Shown: positions 1-10,368 of the stretch, piece after piece
Position numbering within the stretch: position 1 is the stretch's first letter
Layout: each line of letters starts with the position of its first letter
NCBI GenBank assembly: GCA_029204225.1
Contig: CM055101.1
Location: 37,563,648 to 37,627,647 of the forward strand
Direction: 5' to 3'
Source: Diphasiastrum complanatum
Taxonomy: Eukaryota > Streptophyta > Lycopodiopsida > Lycopodiales > Lycopodiaceae
DNA length: 64,000 nucleotides
Position numbers and translations under genes: made by a program
Notes under the pieces: model-generated
What the model saw: the letters and a program-made list of their open reading frames with translations, nothing else
Databases searched by the model: none
Told to the model about the DNA's origin: nothing

Positions 1-358
1 CACTTGCATGGTGTTGACTGCTATTATGCACGAATAGGAGGTCAATTGCTTGTATTTGGGTTGTATGGGATCCTAAAAAAGAATTTCTCTCCCCAAAGGA
101 GATTATATATACTAGTGGAAACTCGCCCATCTCCCTAGATGGAATTTTCTTATTCGTGAAGCCATGATCCCCTCCTCTCTTGTATTCATCACCATGGCTT
201 GGGGGTGAAGTGGTTTATATAAGGGAAGCTCCCTAAGATCATGCTTACAAGATAACACACAATGGAAAACACACTATGGAGAAACCACCCAACCAAGTAG
301 AAGCAACCAATCAACTCTAGAAGCTTCACCCCCAAGCCAAGGAACAAGAGGCATGAAT
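1..358. other. Noncoding block upstream of gypsy fragment
   Basis: I see no convincing coding sequence here. There is a TATA-like TTTATATAAG at about 213-222. A perfect 15-bp inverted repeat, GGCTTGGGGGTGAAG at 196-210 and its complement at 324-338, flanks that TATA-like site. The block ends where gypsy coding homology starts at 359, so it may be part of another element's LTR or a rearranged flank. No TG...CA boundary could be fixed. Confidence 0.4.
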
Positions 359-1200
359 AAATGCCAAATATGGGTCACCCATGGGGTCGTACTCGGGCAT
401 ATAATTTCAAAGGACGGTATTTCTACCGACCCATAAAAAATCAAGGTTATAGTGGAAATGCCCTTACCTGCAACAATGAAGGAAGTATATGTCTTCCTCG
501 GTCATACAAATTATTATCGCATCTTTATAATCGACTATGCCGACAAGGCACGCCTTGTTTATTTAGTTCTGATAGATCCTTGCTGGACCGAAGAACAAAT
601 TAAGGCCTTTGAGGAGTTGAAAACAGCCCTCACCATGGCTCCCATACTCCGCTCGCAAGATTACACGAAAGAGTTCCATGTGCATACTTACGCAAGTAAG
701 TATGCCATTGGAGGTCTTCTTGCGCAACCGGACGAGTATGGCAAAGACTTTCCAATACGTTTCTTGAGCAGAAAACTGGTGCCTGCTCAAGTAAACTATA
801 CAACCACCGAGAGAGGTGCATTGGTGATGGTCTATGTTGTGCAACAACTAAGACATTATTTATTAGGCTAGACCTTTGCGTTCTACATAGACCATCAAGC
901 CCTTCTATATATCGTTAATAAATCCTGTAAAACGGGACGTATACTCAGGGGTTGTTGATTTTAGAGGAATTTAATTTCCACGTAGTCGTTCGGAAAGGGA
1001 CCCAACATTTCATGGCGGACCACCTTTCCAGACTACCAAGTGCTGAAAAAGCAACTGCACCAGTCAACGATGATCTCTCTGATGCATGTCTTTTTCAGAT
1101 TGATGCTACACCCTTATGGGCTGAGGAGATCACTCAGTTCCTTACAATAGGCAGACTCAAAGAAGGCCTGAGTACGGCGGCAAAATTTTTTTTTTGCTAA
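359..1200 (+). pseudogene. Gypsy reverse transcriptase C-terminus and RNase H remnant
   Basis: The reading frame opens at KCQIWVTHG, the segment that follows the RT palm in gypsy elements, and hits a TAA stop at about 437. It resumes through the thumb/connection (FLGHTNYYRIF) and the RNase H start, where FHVHTYASKYAIGG replaces the usual T-D-A-S motif with T-Y-A-S, so the first catalytic Asp appears lost. It continues through YTTTERGAL (catalytic Glu region) to a TAG at about 869, then YIDHQALLYIVN and FMADHLSRLP after another break near 955. The RT palm with its catalytic Asp pair is absent. The end is obscured by a T-run indel near 1187-1198. Confidence 0.85.
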
Positions 1201-2390
1201 AAGTAGCGCCCTTTCAATTAATTGCGAGACAACTTTACAAAAGGGGCATTGACGATATCATTCGTCGATGTGCTTATGAATATGATATACGACCTATCTT
1301 ATCTCAGGCTCATGAGGGCATTGGAGGTGGCCACTGTTTTGCTGAAGCCACAGCGAAGATTATCCTTCGAGCAGGACTGTGGTGGCCATCTTTGTTTAAG
1401 GACACGTTTGCTGTCATTAAAGCGTGTGATGTCTGTCAACGAGCCAAGAAAAACACCAAAGCAGACTTCACACCACCGACTCCCATTATAGAAGACGAAG
1501 CCTTCCATAAGTGGGAAATTGACTTTGTTGGACCAATTAGTCCAGCAACAAAACATACCCAAGCTCGTTACATCCTCATAGTCACAGATTACGCCACTAA
1601 GTGGGTGGAGACTCGAGCAACGAAGGACGCCAACGCAAAAATAGTCGCGCGTTTTCTTTACGAAAACATTATTACACGTTTTGGCTATCCCATGGAGCTA
1701 GTTAGTGATCGCGGCATGCGTTTGCTGTCATTGATAACCTCCTACGCCATTACCTTGTTGTTCACAGAAAAAGTACACCGTACTACCCTAGATGTAATGG
1801 CCAGGTTGAATCAACTAACAAGACGATATGTGAAATTTTGACCAAGATAGTTGAAACCAGTCGCTTTGATTGGGAAACAAAACTTTTCTCAGCTGTTTGG
1901 GCTTACCGCACCACCCCGAAGAAAGCCACTGTGTGGATTACCCCTTTCCACTTAGTATATGGTCAAGAGGCGGTAATGCCAATAGAATTCTTAGTCCCAT
2001 CATTACGAGTCATGTTGTTTTCATCAAGAACACCGAAAAGTGCATGTCAGTACTTACTCAACTGATGCATTTAGTAGAGGATATGTTGGTCTTGATCTTT
2101 AGCTAATTGAGCTTTTCAGCTCCTACTTGACATGTACCTTTTGGTATGGAAGCTTTTTCAACAGATCTCTGTGAAAAAGTTGCAATCGAACAACAAGTCA
2201 AAACCAGGCTATTTACATTAGCCCAGTTATGCGAGACAAGACTTATATCTTACCATGCACAACTGGTTAACAAACAATGCCAAAAGGCCTAGCATGACCG
2301 TCACCCTTCATTATAGATAATGCTTATCTCCATTCGGTTTGTGTGACCATTTAGTTCAAAGTCTTGATCTAGTGGTAGCCATGTACCGTC
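1194..2390 (+). pseudogene. Gypsy integrase remnant
   Basis: The H2C2 zinc finger is visible as HEGIGGGH followed by CDVCQ. The core then shows KWEIDFVGPI (first Asp) and ELVSDRG (second Asp). A frameshift after SDRG moves the third-Glu segment, CNGQVESTNK, into another frame around 1785-1830. The next open piece (1838-2065) carries AYRTTPKK and LVYGQEAVMP, the standard end of a gypsy integrase core. Weak homology to the 57-kb copy persists to about 2390 with stops. DDE residues are present but split between frames, so no functional enzyme can be made. Confidence 0.87.
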
Positions 2391-2412
2391 AATTTTCTTG
2401 TATCTCTGATAG

Positions 2413-2733
2413 CTAAATGTGAGACTGAACATTTGTTTTTCGATATGATAGCAAAACATCATTGACGACTTTTTTTATCCAACATTCTATATCATTATTT
2501 GTTTTACTATCCCAGCCTTGATCCATGAGATCTGACAAAGTCTCATCTGCTAAATCCTTGCAAACAAGTAAAGTTGGTGTCCTTCGAACACTAGCATTCG
2601 AGAAAAAATCAACAAATATGTGCAATGAGATAAACAAACTTAGGTGAACAAATTTTGAACCCGTACTTATCGTCATGGCATTTCTAACATCAATGAGTAG
2701 CTTGCATCTGAAGGATTCAGAAACAATATTGTC
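2413..2733 (-). pseudogene. Unrecognised coding-like fragment
   Basis: About 105 codons stay open on the minus strand and read like real protein, for example LLVCKDLADETLSDLMDQGW and DIECWIKKVVNDVLLSYRK. The composition is mixed, acidic and basic residues alternate, and there is no low-complexity bias. It ends at a stop at 2413 and begins next to the 3' end of the LTR at 2739-3313, so it was probably truncated by that insertion. I do not recognise the family. It could be a host gene fragment or an accessory retroelement ORF. No start codon inside the fragment is convincing. Confidence 0.35.
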
Positions 2734-2738
2734 AGGAG

Positions 2739-3313
2739 TGTTGGTGTTTGTGATGTTACGATGATGCCAACAGGAATGAAATACGATTAATGAAAGCACA
2801 TTGATGACTGTGATTAACAAGATTGTGGATTACTTAGATAATGGAGGTTGCAAACTGTTCTTTTGTGTTGAAAAGAATTATAGTGTAGGAGTCTTAGACT
2901 GCCATGAAAGAGAGATTGCATAAATGATTAGGCGTCTCAGACAACCATGCAATCCTCTAATACTGAAAATCTGATATGAAGAGAATGTAGAAATAATTCA
3001 AGCGTCAAAGAAAGCCATACATTTCTCTCTATGTTGATGTTTGCGTAAGAGGAGTGAGAGTTAATTTCATTCAACAAGAATGCAAAAAGGATGTAGAACA
3101 ATAGCAAATCTTTTTTATAAAGTTGTAGTAGCAACGATCAGACCACAATACAATTGCGCTGGTAAGCGTGTGATCCTACTTACAGATTCAAAACAATTGT
3201 TAAAGTTTCGAATCTCTCTCTCTCTCTCTTTCTCTCTCTCTCATCACTAACTCTGAGGAGTCAGCTACTGAAAGACCTGTTCTGGTCGTTTTAATTGTCG
3301 TACTATACCAACA
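2739..3313 (-). repeat. Copia-type LTR, minus orientation
   Basis: Read on the minus strand this block starts TGTTGGT and ends ACCAACA, a 7-bp terminal inverted repeat. It is a diverged inverted copy of the LTR at 8057-8625: both share the stretch around GCTGACTCCTCA, an internal microsatellite (CT here, TA there), and the block near TTCTACATCC. No PBS complement lies at its 2738 side, and the flanks AGGAG and AGGTT are not a target-site duplication, so it is a 3' LTR or a rearranged solo copy. Confidence 0.7.
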
Positions 3314-3470
3314 AGGTTAATATAGATTTTTAGTAAATAATGTCAATCCTCAGAGGAAGATAACATTTGAAAGTTATGTATTTGGTACAATTATGATTTA
3401 TTTTGAGTGAAGTGGATTCAAGAGTTATTCTGATTGTGAACAAACATTAGAAAATAACCAGTATTACTTG

Positions 3471-4551
3471 TGTTGGAGGTGTGTAGTGTTAATAATTCCA
3501 GAAGAACAGTCTTGCCTCTATCAAATCGAATGAAATGCGTTCTACAGGAGAGATATTATCAGAGTAGTACAGCAGTACTACACTCCGACTGATTAAGGTT
3601 TCAACAGAGAGTCGAGAAATGTTTGATGTATTCATGTTTTTGTAGACAATTCGGTATCGTATTCGTGAACTGCTCGGTTCTAGACATAAGTCCTCAACAA
3701 CTTAAGTCTAAGGTTATGGTTAAAGAGCACAAATAGTTTTAGAGTACATTAGAAACTTATGTCAGTTACAAGCAAGAACACAGATCAAAGACTCATTTCC
3801 TCAGTCAGGGACTGACATCTCAGATGTATACATACAGTTCTATCAATGATTGTGCTAGACTATACCAAATGTAGACGTTATTCGAGTGCCAAAAAGAAAG
3901 TGTTCGTGATAGACGAATAAGATGATTTTAAGACAGTTCTTTAGAGCATATTTACGGACATACAACAAACGACTGTAATGCACTAGAGAGTTTGTCTGAC
4001 CAGAGAGTAATTCATGTAATGCAGTAGAGATTGCTAGTAGACTCAGGATCACTCACACTCAACAGTGTGGAGAACAGAGATAAGAGAGAATAATCCTCAA
4101 CACTATATTCACTGCTTCAACCTCTCACAAATACATAAACTCTTCCTCTCTCGATGATCAAGACTGAAGCGTGTGATCAATATATGTTCTACGGAGCAAA
4201 CAAACACACCTCTAAGACTACAAGTGCATCACTCTCGTGGAAAGGTCTAGTTAACAATTAGGTTGAATGTATGTTCAATTATACCATAAGAGAAATACTT
4301 AACTAAGAGTTGAAATTACTCTAGTTTAATATGTCAATTCATATTTAGTTGTTTCACATAGATGACCTAGTAAAGGCTATCCAAGGCAGTGTTTCCCTTC
4401 TAGAGGTCTTGCCCTTAAATACAAAGCAAGTCTTTAGGAGATATATTCTCAAAAAATAATATAGGCCTCTTCATGATTTATATTTATCTCGCTCATATCT
4501 TCATTTTCGAGTATATCATGCCATATTTAGGTTGATATTCAATATCTAACA
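3471..4551 (-). repeat. Candidate 1081-bp LTR of the adjacent copia element
   Basis: Read on the minus strand it opens TGTTAGATATTGAATATC and ends CACCTCCAACA, giving TGTTRG/CYAACA-type ends. It lies directly downstream, in the sense of the minus-strand copia pol, of the decayed RT at 4581. That is where a 3' LTR is expected. A classical polypurine tract is not obvious just outside 4551, and RNase H is missing, so a deletion probably sits between pol and this LTR. No second copy is present in the window for comparison. Confidence 0.45.
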
Positions 4552-4580
4552 ATTTTGTTGTACTATCTTCAATCGCTCAT

Positions 4581-5531
4581 TTACGACTCTTGGCTTATAG
4601 AAATTCTTCTGCCTGCATGATCTTTGTGAATCTCCATACCGAGTAGGTAATGGACTAGGTCTAAATTAGTCATCTCAAATTTTGATGAAAGCTGAGATTT
4701 GGTTTCCTGTAGTAACTGATTTGAATTGTTGATAATTAAAGAATCATCAATGTATAATGCTATTATAACATAGCTTGGCCCTTTACGTTTGAGACACACA
4801 TTAGAGTATGTGGGGCAAGAAGTGAAGTTATGCTACAACAAGAAGTGATTTATTCTATCATACCAGGCCTTGGGAGCTTGCTTAAGACCATATAATGCCT
4901 TATGCAATTTACATACCAAATGCTCTTTGCCTTGAAGGACGTAACCTTCTGGTTGATAAATGAATATGTCTTCTTGTATGTATCCATGAAGAAATGATGT
5001 CTGAACGTCCATTTGGTGAATGTTCAGATCCTCTACAGTAGCTATAGCTTGCAAGGTGCGAATAGATTGATGCTTTACCACTGGACTAAAGGTGTCAATG
5101 TAATCTATTCCATAAACTTGCTCAAGTCCTTTAACCACTAAATGAGCTTTCCATTTAGATATTGATCCATCTGGCTTAAGCTTTAGCTTGAAGATCCATT
5201 TAGAGTCAATAGGCTTTATACCTACAGGAGGATTAACAAGACTCCAGGTCTTGTTCTTCATCAAGGAATGGTACTCAACATCCATGACAACTATCTATTC
5301 GTCTGCATTGGGCATTGACAGTGCTTCTGCAATAGTGGCATGTTGATCATGACTGATGAATGCTTGAGGGACAAAACGATCAGGTTGTTGTCAGTGTTTT
5401 GCATACCTTCGAATTGCAGGTGCTTGAGTGGATGTTTCTCCTGGGTAAATGATTGAGATAGCTTCAGCTTGTGGTTGAACAGTCGTGGGTCTAGGCCCAT
5501 TGATGGTAAATGGAGTTGTTGGGACAAAGTA
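4581..5531 (-). pseudogene. Copia reverse transcriptase remnant
   Basis: The open segment 5285-4833 carries the RT start (NKTWSLVNPP, SKWIFKLK, KARLV-type KAHLVVKG), YIDTFSPVVK and NIHQMDVQTSFLHG, which contains a catalytic Asp, then LHKALYGLKQAPKAWY. After a stop at 4833 the same domain continues at 4799-4581 with ALYIDDSLII (YIDD box) and MTNLDLVHYLLGMEI. It breaks off just after RISISQ, before RNase H. The region 5286-5531 is the poorly conserved linker between integrase and RT. Active-site Asp residues are still visible; the frame is broken at least twice. Confidence 0.87.
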
Positions 5532-6348
5532 CTACGTTTGAACATTTGTAGGTCGATGCCTATCGATGGAGAATGGAGCTACTATGACATACTCCTGCAT
5601 TGGCTGATTCTGCTTGAAACTATGGAATTTGTCTTCAAGAAGGACAACATCATAGATACGATATGCCTTGTGTGACATTGAATAGCCGATAAAGATATAC
5701 TTACAGCTTATTGGGTCTAACTTCTTTCTCAGATCAGACGGAATTTGAGCGTAGCAAAGACATTGGAATATACGTATATGTTTCGTAGCCGTAGTAGGCT
5801 TCAAACAGGTTCTTGGAGTCAACTGCCTTAATGCTAGAATAATTTTGCAAATGGCAGGCTGTAGAAATTGCTTCAGCCCAAAAGTTATGGGGCAATTGAG
5901 CATTGACAGTCATGGATCGTGCAACTTCCAGTAATGTTCTGTTCTTTCGCTCAGCTACGCCATTCTACTATGGAGTGTAGCTGGCTGAGAATTGATGGTG
6001 CACGCCACATAATGAAAGGTAGTCCGATATTTCATTTGGTAGATACTCTCCCCCTGAATTAGACCGTAGGGCCTTGATTCTCTGACCAATTTGATTCTTA
6101 GCATATTGCTTGAATTCTTTGAAGCAATTGAACGCTTTTGACTTGTTCTTTATGAACATGACTCTGGTAAATCGGGAGTAGTCATCAATGAATGTGATAA
6201 AATATAGAGCTTGACCCAAGGAGGGTATGCTCATAGGACCACATAAGTCATTGTGAATTAGTGACAGAATGGACTTTGCTCTCTTGGCTTGTCCTCTTGA
6301 AAATTTAGTTTCAGGTTGTTTCCCTAGTAGACAATTTTCACAGACAGT
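5532..6348 (-). pseudogene. Copia integrase core remnant
   Basis: The first catalytic Asp is seen in LIHNDLCGPM, followed by FITFIDDYSRFTRV. The second catalytic position reads LRSNSGGEY, with Asn in place of Asp, so the DDE triad is broken. Two adjacent TAG stops precede NGVAERKNRT, which carries the third catalytic Glu. The C-terminal part (5903-5532) shows the conserved CLCYAQIP and KYIFIGYSMSHKAYRIYD region. This is ordinary copia order. Loss of the second Asp by itself would abolish integration. Confidence 0.87.
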
Positions 6349-6912
6349 CTAATTAGCTATGGTAACAACATTGATATTCATGTCCTTGACCATTTTGTTA
6401 TGATGCATGTACAAGATTGAACGCACGTTTAAATGACCTGCTCTTTGATGCCAAACATGAACATCTGTACTACTCATAGAAAGTGCATAATCGTGAGTCA
6501 GAATATACAAATTTTCTTCTCTGCGTGCAGAGAGGATTTCATTGGAGTTCTCATCAAAACTAGTACATTGACTAGCAGTAAACAAAGCTCTATAGCCTTG
6601 ATCAGTGATCTTGCTAATAGATAATAGATTCTTTGTTAATTTGGGTACGTAAAGTACACCATTTAGCTGTCTAGTAATGCCGTCAGAGAACTGTAGTCGA
6701 ATGGAGCCTTGTCCTTCAATCTTGTGTGAACTTGAGTCGTCGAAGAAAATGTACTTTGAATCTATTGTTGTGAGAGTAGAAAATAGATTCTTACAACTGG
6801 AAGCCAACAAAACATATAAAGAATTCATGGGTGTTGTTTCATCCATCATCAGAGGGCAATTTTTGACAGAAGAAATGGGCAAAAATGACATACAAATCTT
6901 ATTGGAAAGCAA
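6349..6912 (-). pseudogene. Copia GAG-pre-integrase / protease C-terminal remnant
   Basis: The segment shows IEGQGSIRLQF, GVLYVPKLTKNLLSISK (region between protease and integrase) and the zinc-binding half WHQRAGHLNVRS. The matching CxxC (TVCENCLLGK) lies just past a TAG stop at 6349. The aspartic-protease D-S-G active site is not present, so the piece is truncated near 6912 inside the protease. It belongs with the downstream integrase and RT pieces on the same strand. Confidence 0.82.
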
Positions 6913-7140
6913 AAATTATAGAGTTTAAGACTATTCCCGGAGGTCAATCGATATCAGAAGTTTTAGTACAACATGTATATATGCATTCAAAAATAAAAGT
7001 ACAAGATATCAATCCTCATGGTCATAAAAAATGTAATTGTAAGTATATCAAAACGTATGCACTCTATTGCAATCATAGGTGTTTTTTGATTGATGCTCTT
7101 CAGATTACAATTTAAATTATTCATTGTTTTTTTCTTTTAG

Positions 7141-7595
7141 ATTTATATCCATCATGCATAAGTGAATGGGAGCCAGCACAATCACTTGCAGGAATATTGG
7201 ATGTGATTCACTCTGATGTTGGAAAGCTGCAATACAGAGGAAGAAGTCCAAAGGAACTTGCAGATAGTGGTATATATTTTTATGAATCTTCATATATACC
7301 ACAAACGGATGGAGGTTTTGGCAAGCTCAAAGCAATTCCATTCCCTAGTTTTCAGAGTGATGAGTGGCCTACTCCTTGTTGGAATTTAATCTTACTCCTA
7401 CTCTTCCCCCTTCCTCCTCTCAATTTTACTCTCTGCAAAAAAATGAACTATATGTCAACAGTTTGCATATTTGAACTGATTGTCGCTATAGTTTGCATTT
7501 TTACTCTAGTTTTTCCACAGGCAAAAAACTCGACACCCGACACTGTCCCCATTTTACCTTTGGGCCATCATGAGCAACTAAGTGTTTTGCGACAC
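7141..7595 (+). pseudogene. Exon-like coding stretch, family unknown
   Basis: A pyrimidine-rich tract ending TTTCTTTTAG at 7131-7140 looks like a 3' splice site. The downstream frame reads LYPSCISEWEPAQSLAGILD, then RGRSPKELADSGIYFYESSY and GGFGKLKAIPFPSF, which is gene-like. The frame stays open to 7595, but the part after about 7390 becomes hydrophobic and poor. I cannot name the family. The string LDVIHSDVG resembles the first-Asp motif of copia integrase, but nothing after it matches. It may be a single host exon stranded between two retroelements. Confidence 0.3.
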
Positions 7596-7885
7596 TGATG
7601 CTAAATTGGTGTTTTAGGCCATTTAGGCACTTCCAGAAATGCGACACTATTTTGCAAAAAATGTGATTGCATTTTTCCTCGCATTTTCTGACAGCGAAAA
7701 TTGGGAAAAAGCGACACTGCATTTTTACATGCAGTTTCTGACATGCGACACTTTGCAAAAAAGCCACACCGCAATTTTACAGGGGTTTCTACATAGGCAA
7801 AAAACCTGACACTGCAGTTTTACACGGGATTTTACACAGCCAACAAATTCGACACTCTGCAAAAATACACAAGATTTCTCACAGG
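7505..7885 (+). repeat. Degenerate minisatellite with GACACT core
   Basis: Variants of the phrase GGCAAAAAA-CGACACTGCA-TTTTACA recur with an irregular period of roughly 45-60 bp. The GACACT core is seen about eight times between 7530 and 7860. Copies are heavily diverged. No coding sense is preserved. Confidence 0.55.
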
Positions 7886-8056
7886 CTGTCTACGTCTTCA
7901 CGCTCAATAACAACTATTTTAAAAATGTAAAGCTAAAATAATACAAGATCTTCCAGTTGCTATAAATGTAAATGAGCAATTGAAGATAGTACAACATTTG
8001 AAGACATCTGTAAAAATCTGAACAGAGAGATCAAATCAGAGGATGATCTAAAAAAG

Positions 8057-8105
8057 ATTAAAATGACCAGAATGGGTCTTTTAGTAGCTGACTCCTCAAA
8101 GTTAG

Positions 8106-8146
<41 letters not shown>

Positions 8147-8625
8147 ATATATATATATATAAACTTTAGCAATTGTTTTGAATCTGTAAGTAGGATTACA
8201 CGCTTACCAACGCAATTGTATCGTGGTTTGATCGTTGTTACTACAACTTTATTAAACAGATTCGCTATTGTTCTACATCCTTTTTGCATTCTTGTTGAAT
8301 GAAATTAACTCTCACTCCTCTTACGTCAACATAAAGAGAAATGTATGGTTGTCTCTGATGCCAGAATTATTTTTACATTCTCTTCATATTAGATTATCAG
8401 TATTAGAGAATTGCATGGCTGTCTAAGATGCCTAATCATTTCTATAATCTCTCTTTCATGGCAGTCTGAGATCCTACACTGATAATCTTTGTCAACACAA
8501 AAGAACAACTCGCAAGCCTTGTTTCTCTAAGTAATTCACGATCTTGTTAATCACAATCATCACTATGCTTTCATTAATTGTATTTCATTTCTGTTGGCAT
8601 CACCGTAATATCACAAACACCAACA
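8057..8625 (+). repeat. Copia-type LTR (5' LTR), plus orientation
   Basis: This is the inverted counterpart of 2739-3313. It ends CACCAACA, is followed after four bases by a PBS, and leads into a gag ORF, so it is the 5' LTR of the element at 8.06-9.69 kb. Homology with the other copy stops at 8057 and the expected TGTTGGT start is absent, so the first few tens of bases are missing or replaced. An internal (TA)n tract replaces the CT tract of the sister copy. Confidence 0.75.
8108..8160. repeat. (TA)n microsatellite
   Basis: About 26 TA dinucleotides with one TC interruption, lying inside the copia LTR. The short frames on either strand that read alternating Ile-Tyr are translation of this tract and not genes. 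Confidence 0.95.
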
Positions 8626-8629
8626 GTTT

Positions 8630-8641
8630 TGGTATCAGAGC
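8630..8641 (+). promoter_or_regulatory. Retrotransposon primer-binding site (initiator tRNA-Met type)
   Basis: TGGTATCAGAGC, the standard plant copia primer-binding sequence complementary to the 3' part of initiator tRNA-Met, sits four bases after the LTR end. It fixes the orientation of the element and its LTR boundary. Confidence 0.88.
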
Positions 8642-8743
8642 ATTGATTTATTGGATTACTAGAGTTTAGGATTTATAATAGAACTTAATACGTTCTTATT
8701 TCATAAGAGCTAGTTCATTTTGTTTGTGTTCAATCTCTATTCT

Positions 8744-9692
8744 AATGGAAGGTTCAACCTCAGATATCCGCTTGATTAATAAATTCAATGGAGATGACCT
8801 CCACATGTGGAAGTTCAAGATGAGGATGATCTCAATCGAGAAGGAGCTATGGAGATACATAAACTGTTCTATAGCCAGACCGGAAGAACCTGAACTGCTT
8901 CCAGCATGGGAAGCAAAGGATGGCAAAGCACTTGCCATTGTATCCTTGAATCTCAAAGACACTCAGATCACTCACGTATCAAATAGCACCACCTCCAAAG
9001 AAGCTTGGAATATCCTAACAAGTATCTACGAGACTTCAAATGTATCGACTCGACTCTTTCTAAGGAAAAAGATACTTACACTCATGATGAGTGAAGGCAC
9101 CTCAGTCAGCGATCACCTGAACGAATTCAAATAGTTGCTGAATCAACTTGCTGCCATAGGTTCCCCTATATCAGAAGAAGACTCAACAATGTCTCTTCTC
9201 GCCAGTCTTCCATCCTCCTACGACAACCTAGTATTGCTTCTGAACAATACTCATGCGCTTTCTCTCCAGAAGCTGACAACAAGCCTATTGTAGGAAGAAC
9301 TCAGGAGAAAAAGCTTATTCATAATGAATACCAAGTCAATGGCATTGTACTCTAATAAGTAGCAGTCCAAGAATAAGAAGAAGACTTCAAGGACAAGAAG
9401 ATGAAGGCGGAGCAGCCAGTGTCAATGCAACAACAACAACAACAGCACAATCAACAATAATCCAAGACCAAAGTCATTTGCAGGTATTGCAAAAGATCCA
9501 ATCACGACATAAAGGATTGTCGCATCCTCAAGCCCAATGAAGCGAGGAAGAAGATGCAGCAGCACCAAGAGGGACGCTCTGACACTGTCAAAAATCCACA
9601 AGAAGAGGACAAGGTGCTGATGGTACAAGATCAACCTAGTAGAGATGCCTATCAATGGTATCTTGATTCAGGTGCTTCACAACACATGACGG
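8744..9692 (+). pseudogene. Copia gag and start of protease
   Basis: From ATG at 8744 the Gag start reads INKFNGDDLHMWKFKMR, the usual copia UBN2-type Gag opening, and stays open for 130 codons to a TAG at 9132. Similar Gag sequence continues with further stops. In another frame a canonical CCHC knuckle appears (CRYCKRSNHDIKDC, about 9480-9525), followed by the protease active site YLDSGASQHM near 9660-9690. Homology ends abruptly at about 9692, where an unrelated LTR-like block begins, so integrase, RT and RNase H are absent. The Gag resembles that of the element at 49.6 kb only distantly. Confidence 0.88.
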
Positions 9693-10330
9693 TGTCTTAG
9701 ATGATGGAATTTTTTGGGTAACCGAAAAATCTAAGGAAGGAATAAAATGAGACACCTGAGTAGGTAAATATAATCGATTGTGTTATGTAATTTCAGTTGG
9801 TAAATAATCCCTGTAAAAATTTGCATAGCACTGGTTTATAAAATTCATTAAGTTGAATTTATATCAAATATCTATAGGACCATGAGTTGACCCTATTTGT
9901 TATTGGAAATTGTGACATGGAATGAAAAAGGACACTTGGTTCACATTTGTATGGTAAAGCACCTTATTCCTAAGAGTTGAAACTCTCAGACATGGTTTTC
10001 AAAAACGTAATTACGTAAAGTGAAATTTGAAAAATTTGGAAGTTATTTTCGGCCCCCTGGAACGTTAATAACGTTTGTGTTGACGTTCCACCGGGGAAAA
10101 CCGACCAAAGAGGTTGCCCGAAGGGCTTCCTTACGGTGTTGGCAGGGCCTGGCGGTCTCCATTAAGGGACCCGGGGGGTCCGGGGGGCTTGCTTTTGGAG
10201 CCCACGAGCTGTTTCTCTCTCTCTCTCAACCCTATAAATACCTTGTTTCATTGTTTATTATAAAGATAAGCAAGCTTAGAGCTCAGTGAAAGAGTGCTTA
10301 AAACTAAAGTCACTCTTGTTTGGCCATATT
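9693..10330 (+). repeat. LTR-like block with TATA box and GC-rich segment
   Basis: The block starts TGTCTTAG exactly where copia protease homology ends. It contains a GC-rich core with CCGGGGGG motifs at about 10168-10185 and a good TATA box CTATAAATA at 10232-10240 preceded by a CT tract. This architecture fits an LTR or a small promoter. A matching second copy and the 3' end could not be located, so its class is uncertain. Short frames through it have no recognisable protein. Confidence 0.4.
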
Positions 10331-10368
10331 TAAAAAGTGTTTAGGGTTTATAAAATATTATTTTGGAT

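Larger units (their letters stand above)
359..2400 (+). mobile_element. Ty3/gypsy retrotransposon fragment (RT tail, RNase H, integrase)
   Basis: This is a 5'- and 3'-truncated gypsy polyprotein piece in sense orientation, running from the end of reverse transcriptase through RNase H and the integrase zinc finger and core to the integrase C-terminal region. Its protein is clearly related to the minus-strand gypsy element at 57-60 kb: both share KCQ(I/F)WVTHG, HANYYRIF/HTNYYRIF and LVYGQ(E/D)xVMP. That places it in the same non-chromoviral, Tat/Athila-like group (inference). No LTR, PBS or gag accompanies it. At least three frame breaks and several stops show it is dead. Confidence 0.88.
4552..6912 (-). 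mobile_element. Decayed Ty1/copia pol (integrase-RT) element
   Basis: This is a minus-strand copia polyprotein remnant with modules in the order pre-integrase zinc finger, integrase, RT, which is diagnostic of copia. Gag and most of protease are missing at the high-coordinate end, and RNase H is missing at the low-coordinate end. The adjacent candidate LTR (3471-4551) would be its 3' LTR. Multiple in-frame stops and one integrase active-site change mark it as non-functional. Confidence 0.88.

Noticed and set aside
7180-7230. LDVIHSDVG as a copia integrase first-Asp motif
   Set aside because: No zinc finger upstream and no integrase core downstream in any frame; resemblance judged coincidental.
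7960-8302. ORFs on both strands reading Ile-Tyr repeats
   Set aside because: They translate the (TA)n tract inside the copia LTR.
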